Shown one piece after another: positions 22,975-34,428 of a stretch of DNA of 64,000 bases. The stretch covers positions 49,308,953 to 49,372,952 of the forward strand of contig OY288256.1 in assembly GCA_958450325.1 (NCBI GenBank), read 5' to 3'. The position numbers and the translations under genes were made by a program. The DNA is from Agrostemma githago. Taxonomy: Eukaryota; Streptophyta; Magnoliopsida; Caryophyllales; Caryophyllaceae. Position 1 is the first letter of the stretch; every line of letters starts with the position of its first letter. The notes under the pieces were generated by a model that saw only the letters and a list, made by a program, of their open reading frames with translations, had not been told where the DNA came from and did no database searches.

Positions 22975-24742
22975 TTAGGGCATCTTGCCCTTCCCCTTCT
23001 CCTTGGCCTCCTTAGCCGTCCACTGGCGACGACGTGGAGGGGAGCGTTCCCGAATCACCACAGGAACCTCTCTAGCTGGGGCTCGTTTGTTTGAGCCCGA
23101 ATCCTCTATCACCTTAGTGGGCCCAAGTCGGGCCCTCACGGGCTCATGGAGCCGGTCACGCGGACCTAGTCGGTCCCGGGCCGCCAGCCTTGGCCCAAGG
23201 CGTCTCTCCAAGTCAGTCTGGGGGCTTGGCTGCCCCCAAGTGCTGCTAGAACCTACCTCCTTAGACCGAGTCTTAGTTTGTGACTTAAGACCCGATTCTT
23301 CCCGGACTGCAGCATCAGGAATATCTCCTCCGTCAAAGAAATCCCTGTTATCCTTTGCCGTCTCTCGGCGAACTAGTTCAAAGGCCTCATCAACCTTCAA
23401 GGCCTTGCGAGCTTCCTCGGACTCCTCTGAAGTCCATTTCTGGTAAGCCCGTGAATCCCAAGCGGATTGGCAAGGGCTGCGTACAGTCCATGTAGGACGA
23501 GTGAACCATCTTTGCAACCAAGTGTCGCACATAGCGTCCGTCAATTGGAGCGAGACGCTAATAATGGCTTCAGTCTCAGGGATGCGCTGAGACAAACCGA
23601 ACTGCCTCAAGAGACGGTCCGGGTAAATATGAACTGTCCAGTCTAGGGACATAATCACCAGGTAGCGAGCTTGGTCTCTCTTGGCCAATCCAGTCAACTT
23701 CGAAAGGAACCACCAAGCGACGGTCCACCTGATCAAAGGACCCCCATGGAACACCAGCTCTTCATCCCAGTAAGCTCGGTTTATTTGGTGACTCGAGCTT
23801 ATCCGTCGCTTTCTGGAGCTAATCTGACTGCTCCGGTAATTGAGGACGCTCGGAGGGGGCTCTATTATCGATAGCCGCTCCGACAACCATATCTTAAAAG
23901 TATACACAAGCGTCGTAAGCAATAGAGTGGTCCGCTACAGCCCACTCGATCGAGTACAGCAGTTGACTCGATCGAGTAAGCCCTCCAAAAATAGGCAGTA
24001 GCTCGACAAAGATGTCACTTGATCGAGTGACAGGTCCGCTCGATCGAGTGACTTACGGACTTCAGGGATTTCGCGTGAAAAAAAAACGCGAGATGTATAC
24101 CTGCAAGAGACGGGTACTTCCCGTCAGCCGTCGGTTTGGGTCAAGTCGCCTAGCATCCAGACCCATAATGATTTCCCCAGTGGCTAGCCAAGCAGGGCTA
24201 TGACCAGTCTCCATCTGGTCAACCACTCCAATCAGCCTGATTTGACCCATGCATGAGTCAAGCTCCATCAACCCTTCAAAAACGTAGCAGTGCAGCATGC
24301 AGAAAGCGAATGCCCTACGCCTGAAAGTCGGGGTGGCCCTCACATCCCGGCTGTTCATGAACATGTCAGCCAGGTCGAATAGGGAAACAATATTTCCCCG
24401 CACCATCCGATTTGTCTCAGCATAAGACAGACCCAAGAACTCCCTCAGCCTCCTCCTTGGATCCGGATAGAACGAAGGGGTAGCAGGCTGAACAGCAGGG
24501 CTCAAACCACCTATGGCTGCGATTTCCTCAGGAAGAGGGCATATCTCTCCCCGCGGGAATGCAAAGAAGTGATGGGTAGTATCCCAAAATGTCAGACAGG
24601 CGTCCAAGAAATGTGAGTCAATTATCAGACGTTGGAGGGGGAATAGGCTGACGATTCCCATCTGGGTCAGCCGAACCTTTTCCTCGTCCCGAAAGTACTG
24701 GGACCAAGCGAGCAGCATAGCGGTCAAGTGATCGATACCCAT
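22975..24742 (-). CDS. Antisense two-exon gene of Tat element 1, plant-mobile-domain-like protein
   Basis: Minus-strand gene between pol and the 3' LTR. Exon 1 is 24742-24101 (214 codons from ATG); the intron (24100-23893, 208 bp) has CAG/GTATAC donor and TTTTAAG acceptor; exon 2 is 23892-22975. Together they give 1560 bp in one frame without internal stop, about 519 residues. Exon 1 resembles the plant mobile domain: FWDTTHHFFAFPRGEICPLPEE, split here as FWDTTHHFFAF and GEICPLPEE. Exon 2 continues with VHIYPDRLLRQFGLSQRIP, close to the RQFG..Q.IP pattern of that family, and ends in a basic, Arg/Pro-rich tail (ERSPPRRRQW, KEKGKGKMP). The second Tat element has the same intron at the same phase. 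A TATA box lies about 95 bp upstream. Function unknown. Confidence 0.75.
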
Positions 24743-24837
24743 GACAGAAATTCCTAGTTTTCTTGAAAGTCTAAAAGATTTTGAGAAAAAGAAGGAGAGT
24801 TTGAGTTGGAATGCAGAAGTTGAAGCAGGGATTCCTA

Positions 24838-24845
24838 TATTTATA
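24838..24845 (-). promoter_or_regulatory. TATA box for the antisense gene
   Basis: TATAAATA on the minus strand within CCTATTATAAATATAGG, about 95 bp upstream of the antisense ATG at 24742. The same box is found at the very end of the window (63992-64000) in the inverted Tat copy, where it would serve that element's antisense gene. Confidence 0.6.
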
Positions 24846-25063
24846 ATAGGAAAACCTAACTGAAACCCACTATAACCCTAACTGTCATGCCTCCTCAGCA
24901 AACCTGGGCCCTATGCGCGCGCAGGCCTGATTTCAAACAAAGAACCCGGAATAGGAATCAAGCCATCCCGAGCTTTCCTAAGAGTTTCTAAAATTTTTTT
25001 GTGATAAAAAATCGTGATAAAATTCTTTTAAAAAATTGTGGCATTTTTCAAAAATTCAGTATC

Positions 25064-25300
25064 TTGTCTCCCCAGCGCGAGTCAGTGTTTTGCCTATGTG
25101 TTACATACAAGTAGTTATGTGTCAGCATACAGGTACACTCCGGACTTCAGAAGCAAGTCTTCGCGCAGCCATTTCATTCCCCAGCATGAGTCAATATTTC
25201 CTCGGAATGCTACATCCAAGATGTGATGTGTCGGCATACGGGTACACCTACACCCACAAAAGGCAAGTTTTGCTCCCCACGGAGCTATCATCATCAGGAC
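25064..25300 (+). repeat. Tandem repeat before the 3' end of Tat element 1
   Basis: Two degenerate copies of about 107 bp, each starting CCCCAGC(G/A)(C/T)GAGTCA and containing GTGTC(A/G)GCATAC(A/G)GGTACAC. The inverted Tat copy has a longer array of related units at 63400-63780. Confidence 0.7.
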
Positions 25301-25309
25301 AGGTATGAC

Positions 25310-25455
25310 CCTCTACTTATGGCTGGCGAGCCCTTCACGCAAGTCTACTGGACTATAAACGACCCGACCGGAAGACTTCCAGGTCGTAATCCGCGATTGG
25401 CCTGGTAGCTACTCTGACTTTCGCCTTGTCCAAGCCTCGGTCATAGTGGGGGCTC
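25310..25455 (+). other. Conserved pre-LTR block and polypurine tract
   Basis: Non-coding block with TGGCGAGCCC, GACCCGACCGGAAG and CTTTCGCCTTGTCCAAGCCT, ending in the purine-rich GTGGGGGCTC immediately before the 3' LTR. The block recurs at 39410-39561 and, inverted, at 63233-63370. The purine stretch is the expected primer for plus-strand DNA synthesis. Confidence 0.7.
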
Positions 25456-27976
25456 TGTAGACACCCGCATTTTGACTGCCAGGTGTCTATGGTAGTCTCG
25501 GAAAAATACCCGATGATGATCGGACGCAAACATGACTTAGTATACTCGAATTTGGGCTCGGACCCAATAATATCCGACATGGACTTTTAGCGGAGTAAAA
25601 ATCTCACAAAACAGACCTCAAATTCAGGCCCAGTGGGTCGTTCCGAGCAAAATAAGACTAATTTGGGCCAAAACCGAGACCAAAAATAAATCCCGTCTTT
25701 TGGCGACCGGGTCAAAACCCGGTCAAAGACGAACCCGTCGCGCAAATCTGCTAAATTCACTCCTCAAAACTGGCGCCCAAATCAAAATTCAATATAAAAC
25801 AAAAGTCAACTTCTTCCTAAAATAGCTCGATCCTCTTGATCCACTCGATTGAGTGGATTGACCCACTCGGTCGAGTGGAGCGTCTTGAACCGGGTTTGGC
25901 CCGTTTGCAAGGGCACTCGATCGAGTGCACTAGGGCCACTCGATCGAGTGACTAGGTCGTGAGGTAAAGTCTATAAATACCCCACTAACCCCTCTCATTT
26001 TCAAGGTTTGATCAACACACATTTTGCCCTACATTTACACCCTAACCCTCCTATACTCTCCATACTACAACCCTAGCAATACCAAGCCAAAAACGAGCCA
26101 TCGTCTCTAGAAAACCGACGAATCATCCACACACACACACACACCATAACTTGCATACATCCTCGATACTCCGGCGTCCCGTCGCTATTTCCGAGTCCAT
26201 TTCCGAGGTCCTTACTAAGCATGTATGTTGAGGGTGTCGTAAACCCCATCTCTACCTTTTTCCTACTTCGTTTTTTATGTACATTTTCGCATTTTCATAT
26301 TGTAATCATATTAATCTAGTAACACTAACACTAACACTTTCATATTCGCATCTTTTTGTATCATCTTTTTATTCCTAACATTATTATAACGCGTATATAT
26401 ATTTGCACTAGTATTAAAATTCGGTTTCATATGCGTTTGACTATGATGATCGCCTAAAGTCCGTCTAATTCCTTTACGAGTAACGACGGAGGTTGCACCC
26501 TTTCGAGGAGCGCCGCCCCAATGTGCTCAAGGATATGATGTGATCGTGAACGGTCATAGTTGAACGTATTTGATCCCATTTCCATGATTAATGCGAGATT
26601 CTTTGAGGCGAAAACCGACATCACGTAATCCGTTAGGATTAGTACCGATGTCGTGACGCGGAGGACCACAATCTCGTCATTAATCAAACATTTTCAAAAT
26701 CTCATAACATCATTTTTATAAATTCCGATAACGGTATTATAATCGCATGCATACACGATCATAACACCGGAAGCCGAATTAAATGCAAGTCGTACAATAT
26801 TTGTATTTAATTTGGCCAACCATCGATTTTGGACAATAAAATGAAATGAGTTGTCACTCGTATAGGGGCTACTTGACCGAGTACGTAGGCTACTCGATCG
26901 TGTATCACCCAAAAAACTGGGCAGTAGCTACATTTAAGGACGCACTCGACCGAGTCAGACCACGACTCGATCGAGTGGATCCTGTAACCCAGAAAACCGA
27001 GAGCTTTGACACACTTTCCGAGCCTCATCTTTTTACGACTTTAGTCATCATGTGTAAAGACAATCACGTGACCCTCCCTTCTTCAAAACCCATGCATATC
27101 ACGACACCTAGAACAACTTTGATCGATTTTTCGACGTGATAAGTTGGGACAAGGCATCGAGGCATGGGATCGGGCTAGCATTACGCTTGGGTCCTATGTC
27201 TCCGTCCTTCGTTTAGTACACAACATAATGTGTATTTAATCGGAGTTCGTCCATCTACACAAATTCACGGTCTAGTTTATATACGGGTCCGTTTCTATCT
27301 TTTTTATCGCTTTTCTTATTTTGTTCATTATTTATACTAATCGTTGTATTGTGAATTCCGGGTTGTATTTCCGCCCGTGTAACTTGTATGTATTTATTTT
27401 CGAGCTCTATTTATTTACTTGCTTATCGCTTTATAAATGAACCTCGCATGCTAAACAACTTCGACAATAGTTAGATGCATTAAATGACGTAGCAAACCAT
27501 TAATTCATATGTTTAGCCCGAAAACGCTGTTTGCATATCATTTAGTCGTTTTACTAGCGCGCGTACACGAACACGAACGGTGTCTTAGTAGAGGCCGCCA
27601 TGTGCGGGCGGGGTTGGGTGTCCTTAGTGGGCTTCCCAACACGTACCCTCACCCCTTACTCAGAACCTTGGTTTCCGGATGTCCGAAACCATTGGCGCAC
27701 GAGAGTCATTTTATATAGGAAAGCCGGTGTAAACAGTATCGATATAATAATGCAAAGGGACAAGCCCCATAAACTCTGAAATCGAAGTGGGCCGTACTTT
27801 GTGTATAGCCCACGACGACATAGAGTGGGCTCAAATGGTTCCGAATAACCACAAAATTCGGTGGCGACTCCATTTCGACTTAAATTTCGAACCCGAGAAC
27901 AATCTTACCACGAGATTCATTCGCCTACCCAAACCCGCGCGTGGCCGCGTCGGGGTGGACCTACGTTATGTCCACA
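25456..27976 (+). repeat. 3' LTR of Tat element 1
   Basis: 2521 bp, the same length as the 5' LTR and nearly identical to it, ending CCACA followed by the target duplication CCGAC at 27977-27981. Confidence 0.95.
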
Positions 27977-28233
27977 CCGACAGTTCGGTCGGTATTCCTT
28001 CATTTACTGACCGCTAGCATCAGTCGGTAATTAAGTTTGCCGACTGAATCTCTTCTTTACCTACCGCACATCGGTCGGTGATTCACCGACCGGGATTTTC
28101 GGTCGGTGATTAGTGTTTCCGACCATAGTTTTCAACTAATACATCAAATGCCGTCGGTAATTCTGTTTACTGACCGATTTCTTATCTTCCCGACCGATTT
28201 TATCGGTTGCTAAATGCTGTCTTCCTTGTAGTG
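27977..28233. repeat. CACTA 2 subterminal repeats and right terminus
   Basis: Continuation of the ACCGACCG-type repeat zone interrupted at 12556, including paired forms TCGGTCGGT and ACCGACCGG. It ends CTTGTAGTG at 28233, whose reverse complement is the CACTA start CACTACAAGG. Confidence 0.8.
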
Positions 28234-30102
28234 AGTAAATTTTGAAGTTTTGCATCTTTTTGGGTGTAAAATATTAAGAAAATTTCATGAGTAAATTTTA
28301 ATAAACACATCTTTGAAGGGAGAAATTTTTAATTTACTCTTTAAATATTTAGGCTTATTTGTATGACTAAATTACTTATATATATAAAAATGTTACGTGA
28401 TATTTTATTCATGTTATACATTTCGTTTACGACTAAATTTAACTTGACTGAATTATCACTTGTTAAATTTATTTACCACATTTACATTTCTAATTATTTG
28501 AAAAATGGATTAAATAGTTAAAAGAACCTAAAGAAAGTAAAATTTACGTATGTTATTTTTAAATTCATGTTATTTGTACTTTTATGTGTTATTTGTGTTC
28601 CTATACTTATAAATTCCATTTCATATTATTGGTTACTCTTGTTAATTTTACTTACTTATAGCACGTTTAAGTTTAAATTCGTTTTAATGCTTTCATTGTT
28701 CATTTACGAATAAAATTTTATTCCACTTATATTTTATAAACTTAATTACGTTTTCTATAATAAACGAACTTAAATTATTCAAAAACTTTTATACGATGAT
28801 CATGATTATTAAAACAAATTTCACGTCAAAATTTTATAAATCGACTAAGTATGATGTAAATTGTATTTTTCCAAAAACGTTAAGATTTTTAAATATATTT
28901 TTGTATCTTAAGTTTTAAATTTAATATAAAACCTTATTTAAAAGAGATTTTTATTTTAAAAATAAAGGATACTCCATATACAATATTTAAAAGATAATTT
29001 GGATGATACTAAAGGAATAAAGTATCACATTGTCTTACCGAACGTAAGAATTTGGGAAAGCAATCATTTAAATGAGTCCGACCAATTATTAAGGTCACCA
29101 AATAAAATACTACTTGTTCACGGGCAACTTTTATATAAAGTTTACGATGCGAGTCTGGACGAATAGCTTGTGTTGGATTCTACCACTCGTGGTGTTTCGA
29201 CTGCACTTGTAATGAAAACCAGCCTCAAAAGCTGCGGCCGATAGTCGACCTAGTGTTTAAGGTAGTCGTCCTACGGCAGTGAGAGCTGCGGTTCAAGAGT
29301 CTGCGTAGGGTATGTGCGCACGTATAGAAAAGTACTTGATCAGTATTACTACCTAGGCTATGGGGGCAGAACAAGATTCTGAAAACTGCGGGTTCCCTCT
29401 TGTTGATGCAGAGAATGTAATCATCAGCTTTCAATTCGCCCAGAGCCCCGTCTGAATAACATATAATATAATTGAAGTTCGACCCAATTGAGCCTTATGG
29501 GTGAGATGTAAACCTCATGAGATCGGTTCGGTCTACGTGTCGGCAATATGGTTACTTCTATTGGTGAGATGTAAGCCAATTGGATGTAGCGGTGATACTA
29601 GAAGCCACGACTCGTGTGCTTATATGTTCACTTGAAAAAATGATTTAAAATCAAATGGCTGCCAATCTCCCATCTTCTAAAAATTTATCGTTTTCATCAC
29701 CTCACATGTTGGTTAATTGGAATAAAGGAAATTATCTGTTACGTGATATCCTTTAATATTTTTATAAGCATATCATTGGTTATTCACATGATTATCTTAT
29801 GTGTATGAGGTGATGTTAGATGAACGGTTTGGTTGCTGTTCCGCTCAGCGGCCTCTGTTTTATATTTTTGCAGGTATGGGGCGATGGGAAAGGATCGAGT
29901 GAGAGACTTAATAAAATATTTATATAAAATACGGTTTATATTTTGTACTAGTACATCGAGACTATGTTGTTAATAGTCGTTTCTTATAAGGATCCGTATC
30001 GATCCAGATTTTTATCATACTCTGATATTGTATAATTAAATGACTTAGATAATTTTCCGCATTATCTATTAATTTAAGTCATCGAAAATCCGGGTTGTTA
30101 AA
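28234..30102 (+). repeat. Fragment of a long LTR
   Basis: AT-rich, then moderately GC sequence without a credible gene. Its last 900 bp share scattered matches with the solo LTR at 53125-57020 (GTGCGCA, TTATGG-TGAGATG-AA-CCT) and its end, CCGGGTTGTTA, matches the end of that LTR (CCGGGTTGTTACA). It is cut on the left by the CACTA 2 terminus, and on the right it abuts the integrase remnant of Tat element 2. Probably the right part of an LTR that inserted into Tat element 2 and was itself the target of CACTA 2. Confidence 0.5.
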
Positions 30103-31312
30103 ATATCCGCCCAACACCAACACCAAGAACAAAAGAGCCCTACGAATACAAGCCACCCATTATGTCCTGAATCAAGGACTACTATACAAACGAACCCCAC
30201 AAGGAGTCCTCCTTAGGTGCATAAACAAAAACCAATCCGAGAGAGTCATGGAAGAGGTACATGATGGAGATTGCGAACCCCACATGAGTGCACACCTACT
30301 GGCCCGAAAAAAAATGAGACTGGGCTATTATTGGATTACCTTAGAGACAGACTGTCGACATCACGTCCGTCATTGCCACAATTGCCAAATATTTGCCAAC
30401 ATCCAACTCCTACCGCCATATCCTCTACACACCATAGCCACACCTTGGCCTTTCTCTACTTGGGGAATAGACATCATAGGAAAAATCCACCCATCTGGGA
30501 CCGGCGGGCACTGCTTTATTTTAGTGGCCGTCGATTACTCCATCAAATGGGTAGAAGCCGCCTCTTACACCGTACTAACCTCAAAACAAGTAGTGAAATT
30601 CTTACAAAATAACATCATCTGCCGCTACGGTATACCTCACGAGATCATCATTGATCAGGGGCTCACTTCAAGGCCGACACCCAAAAGCTCCTCGACAAAT
30701 ACAAAATCCAAAAACACAAGTCATTACCCTATAGACCACAAACGAACGGGGCCGTAGAAGCGACTAACAAAACCATAACCACAATCCTTAAGTAAATGAT
30801 AGACAATTATCGGGATTGGCCAAACAAGATCCCCTTCGCCTTATGGGGATACCGAACATCCTATCGAACTCCCACTGGAGCCACACCATATTACCTAACC
30901 TACGGTTTCGAAGCTGTACAACCCGTAGAGCTAGAAATACCGTCACTAAGGATATTAGCCGAGAGCGGTATTCCCGAAGAAGAGTGGAACCAAAAACGAT
31001 ATGACGAGCTAGTACTCCTAGACGAGCGTAGGATACATGCTTTATCTAACGTACGAGCCTACCAACAACACATCCAACGAGCCTTTAATAAACGAGTGAA
31101 ATCCCAAAACATACACGAGGGAGACTTGGTAATCGAATCCATTAGAGCACCCCTTCCCGTCGACCCTAGAGGGAAATTCAAACCAAACTGGGCAGGCCCT
31201 TACCTCGTTAAGAAAATACTCTCGGGGGGGCGCGGTGGTCCTCACCGACTTAGACAGTCAAGAATTCTCAACCCCAACCAACATGGATCAACTCAAACGA
31301 TACTACCCATAG
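30095..31312 (+). pseudogene. int: Integrase remnant of Tat element 2
   Basis: Starts inside the polyprotein just before the integrase zinc-binding domain (LLYKRTPQGVLLRC, HCHNCQIFANIQ). The core shows WGIDIIGKI and, in a second frame, NGAVEATNK. The C-terminal part (WGYRTSYRTPTGATPYYLTY, KFKPNWAGPYLVKK) is well preserved. Breaks: frame lost near 30660 at the second catalytic Asp region, TAA at about 30793, and a G homopolymer near 31225-31235 that shifts the last 25 codons. Comparison with element 1 shows which residues the stops in element 1 replaced. Confidence 0.88.
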
Positions 31313-31605
31313 ACACCTTGGCAACCACACACCGACCTCCGCCTTAGGAGGAAGCCATGCAAAACAAGGAAAAATTAATTAAGCTCGCATCGATAATTGG
31401 CATAAACGAGTCTAAAGCAAAATCACTCATATTTTTGAAAGAACTACGAACATTGTTTGATTCCGTCTAAACGCGGATACGTAGGCAACCCTTCCCCGGG
31501 TACAACCAAATAAACAGGCAAAACAAACAAAAATCGATTCATGTACAAACCGGGACTCCTCCCACGTCCCGGCCGACGGGTGATTTAAAATGACGAAGCA
31601 CAAAC

Positions 31606-31872
31606 GATGAGCCTAGGACGGGGTGAAAACCCAAAAGGGCGCCCCGGGCAAAATGAAGAAACGAGTTGCGAGCCGTCGTCAAAAAAAAATGACGAGCCGA
31701 GGACGGGGTGTAAACCCGAAAGGGCGCCCCGGGCAAAATGAAGAAACGAGTTGCGAGCCGTAAAAAAAAAATAAAAAAAAGGGTGAGCTGAGGACGGAGC
31801 GAAAACCCGAAAGGGCGCTCCGGGTAAAATGAAGAATCGAGTTGCGAGCCACCACAAAAAAAAAATAATGAC
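31606..31872 (+). repeat. Three-copy tandem repeat after integrase
   Basis: Three units of about 84-92 bp, each with GAGGACGG, AAACCCGAAAGGGCG, AAAATGAAGAA and GAGTTGCGAGCC and ending in an A-rich run. Second and third units start near 31690 and 31781. Confidence 0.85.
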
Positions 31873-32051
31873 AATGTGCTTCTCATTAATAATAAAATTT
31901 GGTTAAATTGAGCCTTTGTCGAGGCATTTACATCAAGCATTTGAAATCCGGACATCCCGGAAAGCAACAACGCGTCGAAACTCCACTAAAAACTAGTACT
32001 AGTACGCCACATAATATCAACTAATAAGACATAGTACAAAATGGCTGAGCT

Positions 32052-33540
32052 TTACCGGCCCAACCTTTTCCTCCCCTTGCCATTCGGGTGTACCTGCTTG
32101 CGTTCCTCATCATCGATCTTCTGAATGCAAACTTCTACCGCCCTAGCCGAAGGCGAGCCCAGCCAACCGCACTCTCCTTCCTCTGTCGCAGTTTTAATAT
32201 GGGTCTCGTTAGTCTTGGCCCGCTTAGATGTACTGACGGAACTAGGATCGGTACCACTGTCTTTGGTCAGGCGCTTAGTGACAGTCTCTCGAGTCACCTC
32301 CTCGCCTCTTAGCGGCGCTGTCTTCCTAACTTTTGAGTTGCCCTGTCCTAACGGGTGTTCATAAACCCTTCGCCGGGCGGAAGCATTGTCGGTCGATCGA
32401 ACGCTCTCAATAGCAGCGGGACGCGAAAACCTCTGTTCCCAAGATGCCCTAAATGCCCTAAGTGAATCCTCTGTCCATAGGTCAAAACTAGGAGTAACTT
32501 TAACATTCTTCAAAGCGGGAGGTTTGACACCCATATGATTTGATAACAAACCCGGATAAACATAAACTTGATCCCTCATGGATAATATTAACAAGGCCTC
32601 GGTCGAGGACGAAAATGGAAACCCGGTACGCCCACTAGTATATTCCACCACGGGATAGACCACCTGATGATCACTTCACCCTTAGCCAAATAGGAAAGTC
32701 ACTCCTCTTCCTTGTGACCTTTGCTCCACACCAGCACCGTCTTCCGGCCCGTGAAACCCCTGTAGTTATAATCTTTGAAACACCGGGGAGGGACGACCAA
32801 ACCAAGCTGCTTCTGTAACCAAACCTGTACAAACCGCTACAAAACATCACATCTCTAAACCAAAGCAACCACAAAGACAAAATAAAACATAAAAAAAAGC
32901 TATAAAGAAACATGGCACCAAAAACACCTGTAACCGGGCGCTAGCATCGAGACCCAGAATGAGCTCACCCAAAATAAGCAAAGAGGGTGATCGTCCGTGT
33001 TCTATTGCCGCTACCACATCCAAAACCTGAGGATTACCCCAACCTTCACGTGACCTCGCATCCTCGAAAAGATAATAACAAGCCATCGCAATGTTAAAAG
33101 CACACCTACATGCTAAGGCCGAGACATAATAAGAACCGACCTTCGAGAATGTCCTAGAAAGCAACTCTAAGTTAATTCATCTCTCCCAAAGAAACCTTTA
33201 GCCTTCTCCGATGAAGAAAGGTCCAAAAAGTGATAAAACCGCTCCACGTAGGCGTCCTCCACCCAGGACACGCAAGGTCGAACCGAAATCCACCCACCTA
33301 TGGCATCTATCTCTTCGGGAAGAGGACAAATTTTACCCCCAGGGAAAGCAAAAACATGGCCTTTTGAGTCCCAAAACTTAGAACATGCCCATAAGAAGTT
33401 ATCTTGTACCTTGACTCGACTCAGCGCAACGACCGTTGACAAACCGTCATTTGAACAAACCTCGGGATCACATTTCTTAAAAGAACCCGCCCACTCGGTT
33501 AGGGTATTCCCGAAACCCGACACGACCCTAAATATGGATG
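32052..33540 (-). pseudogene. Antisense gene 1 of Tat element 2, plant-mobile-domain-like, decayed
   Basis: Counterpart of the intact antisense gene of element 1. Exon 1 (about 33540-32928) contains KFWDSKGHVFAF and GKICPLPEEIDAIGGW and, after a one-base shift near 33175, ACRCAFNIAMACYYLFED; it ends CTACAG/GTGTTT. The intron (32927-32825) ends TTTGTACAG. Exon 2 (32824-32052) begins VWLQKQLGL, has TGA near 32694 where element 1 has no stop, and shifts frame between about 32640 and 32590, then runs on to a basic tail (NGKGRKRLGR). The intron lies at the same phase-0 position as in element 1. No ATG aligns with the start used in element 1. A TATATATA box is at 33593-33600. A pseudogene of unknown function. 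Confidence 0.72.
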
Positions 33541-33613
33541 CTCTAGGCCCTATGGATATTCTAGTATGTCTAAAACAAGCACCCACAACCCATATATATA
33601 GCCCTAATCCCAC

Positions 33614-34428
33614 AAGAATTAGGAAACAACCGAAATTTCCATAACCCGGACTCGGACCGCCCCGGCGTAGGCGCCTGAGTCCCCGGCCGCTCGAGTCCAG
33701 GCGACCCGGAACCCAAGAGCCTCATCCCGGGCGCCCATACCTAGGCAGACAACATTTAGGGCAACCCAAGAATAAAAACATTGATCTCGCATTATCACTA
33801 TAGCTATCACACGACACCTCGAACATCGGGAACGACATCCCGAAGTCACTAAAAACCCGCTCCGGAAGCCGAGGTACCCAAGCAAGAGCTACAAGAACGC
33901 GAGTTCACTCGTCGGACACACGAGACTTAGGCGTTTTTTTTTGTTTTTTTAAGGGGATAAGCTACCCCACCTAGGCGTGTTGTAGCCTTTCAATCCGCGT
34001 CTGTAGCCTAATAAGGCAATATTATGACTGTATAAAAAGTGGTCTAATTTTTTTTCAAAAGTCGCCCGAATTTTAACTTCGGCCTCGTTCTGAATGTCAA
34101 AACAACCACGCTCACCTCTTAACACACTCGGCCAAAGCACGTTAATATTTTACATCTCAGTCAAAACGTTTTAATCGACGTACTACCTGATCCGATTCCC
34201 GGCTCAAACTGACGCATTTCAAAACATCCGAAAGGAACTGTCTTCATACTCTCATGCAACGCTAACACGCCCTAAACTAGGTCAAATCGCAAAGCAAACG
34301 AACAAAAAAGTGACTACTTGTCAATCTAGGTAAACAAATTCGCGAAACACAAGACTAATCCAACTAATTCTAATACTAAAAATCTAAAGCGAATATACAA
34401 AATATACAAACTCATACACAAATCGAGA
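33614..34428. other. Spacer between the two antisense genes
   Basis: No coding region that I trust. It contains a GC-rich stretch with GGCGCCTGAG-type strings near 33660-33690 and AT-rich sequence after 33930. It would act as upstream region of antisense gene 1 and downstream region of antisense gene 2. Confidence 0.45.

Larger units (their letters stand above)
12557..27976 (+). mobile_element. Tat-lineage Ty3/gypsy retrotransposon 1 (Retand-like)
   Basis: A complete 15,420-bp element: 5' LTR 12557-15077, primer-binding site at 15081, gag-pol 16194-22581, antisense ORF 22975-24742, tandem repeats, purine-rich tract, 3' LTR 25456-27976. Both LTRs are 2521 bp, start TGTAGACACC and end CACA. 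It is flanked by the 5-bp duplication CCGAC (12552-12556 and 27977-27981). Gag-pol order PR-RT-RH-INT puts it in Ty3/gypsy; the second RNase H (motif YFDGAS) and gag finger (CQYHRGNGHDTEKC) place it in Tat. Over the first 550 bp of the LTRs I counted about 8 substitutions and 2 small indels, so insertion is not ancient, yet gag-pol is already broken. Confidence 0.93.
9474..28233 (+). mobile_element. CACTA transposon 2, split by a Tat retrotransposon
   Basis: Defined by a transposase-derived gene (9474-11945), a 3' subterminal zone made of many ACCGACCG-type repeats (12263-12556 and 27977-28233) and a right terminus that reads CACTACAAGGAA inward on the minus strand from 28233. The subterminal zone is interrupted by the Tat element 12557-27976; removing that and one CCGAC copy rejoins it. 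The left terminus was not found, so the start given is that of the gene. The terminus differs from that of CACTA 1, so they are different families. Confidence 0.75.

Noticed and set aside
22985..23446. Plus-strand open frame of 153 codons
   Set aside because: It is the shadow of exon 2 of the antisense gene, which has the domain cues and splice sites.
23940..24055. ACTCGATCGAGT copies in the antisense intron as splicing signals
   Set aside because: The same motif is abundant in LTRs outside any intron, so a splicing role is not supported.
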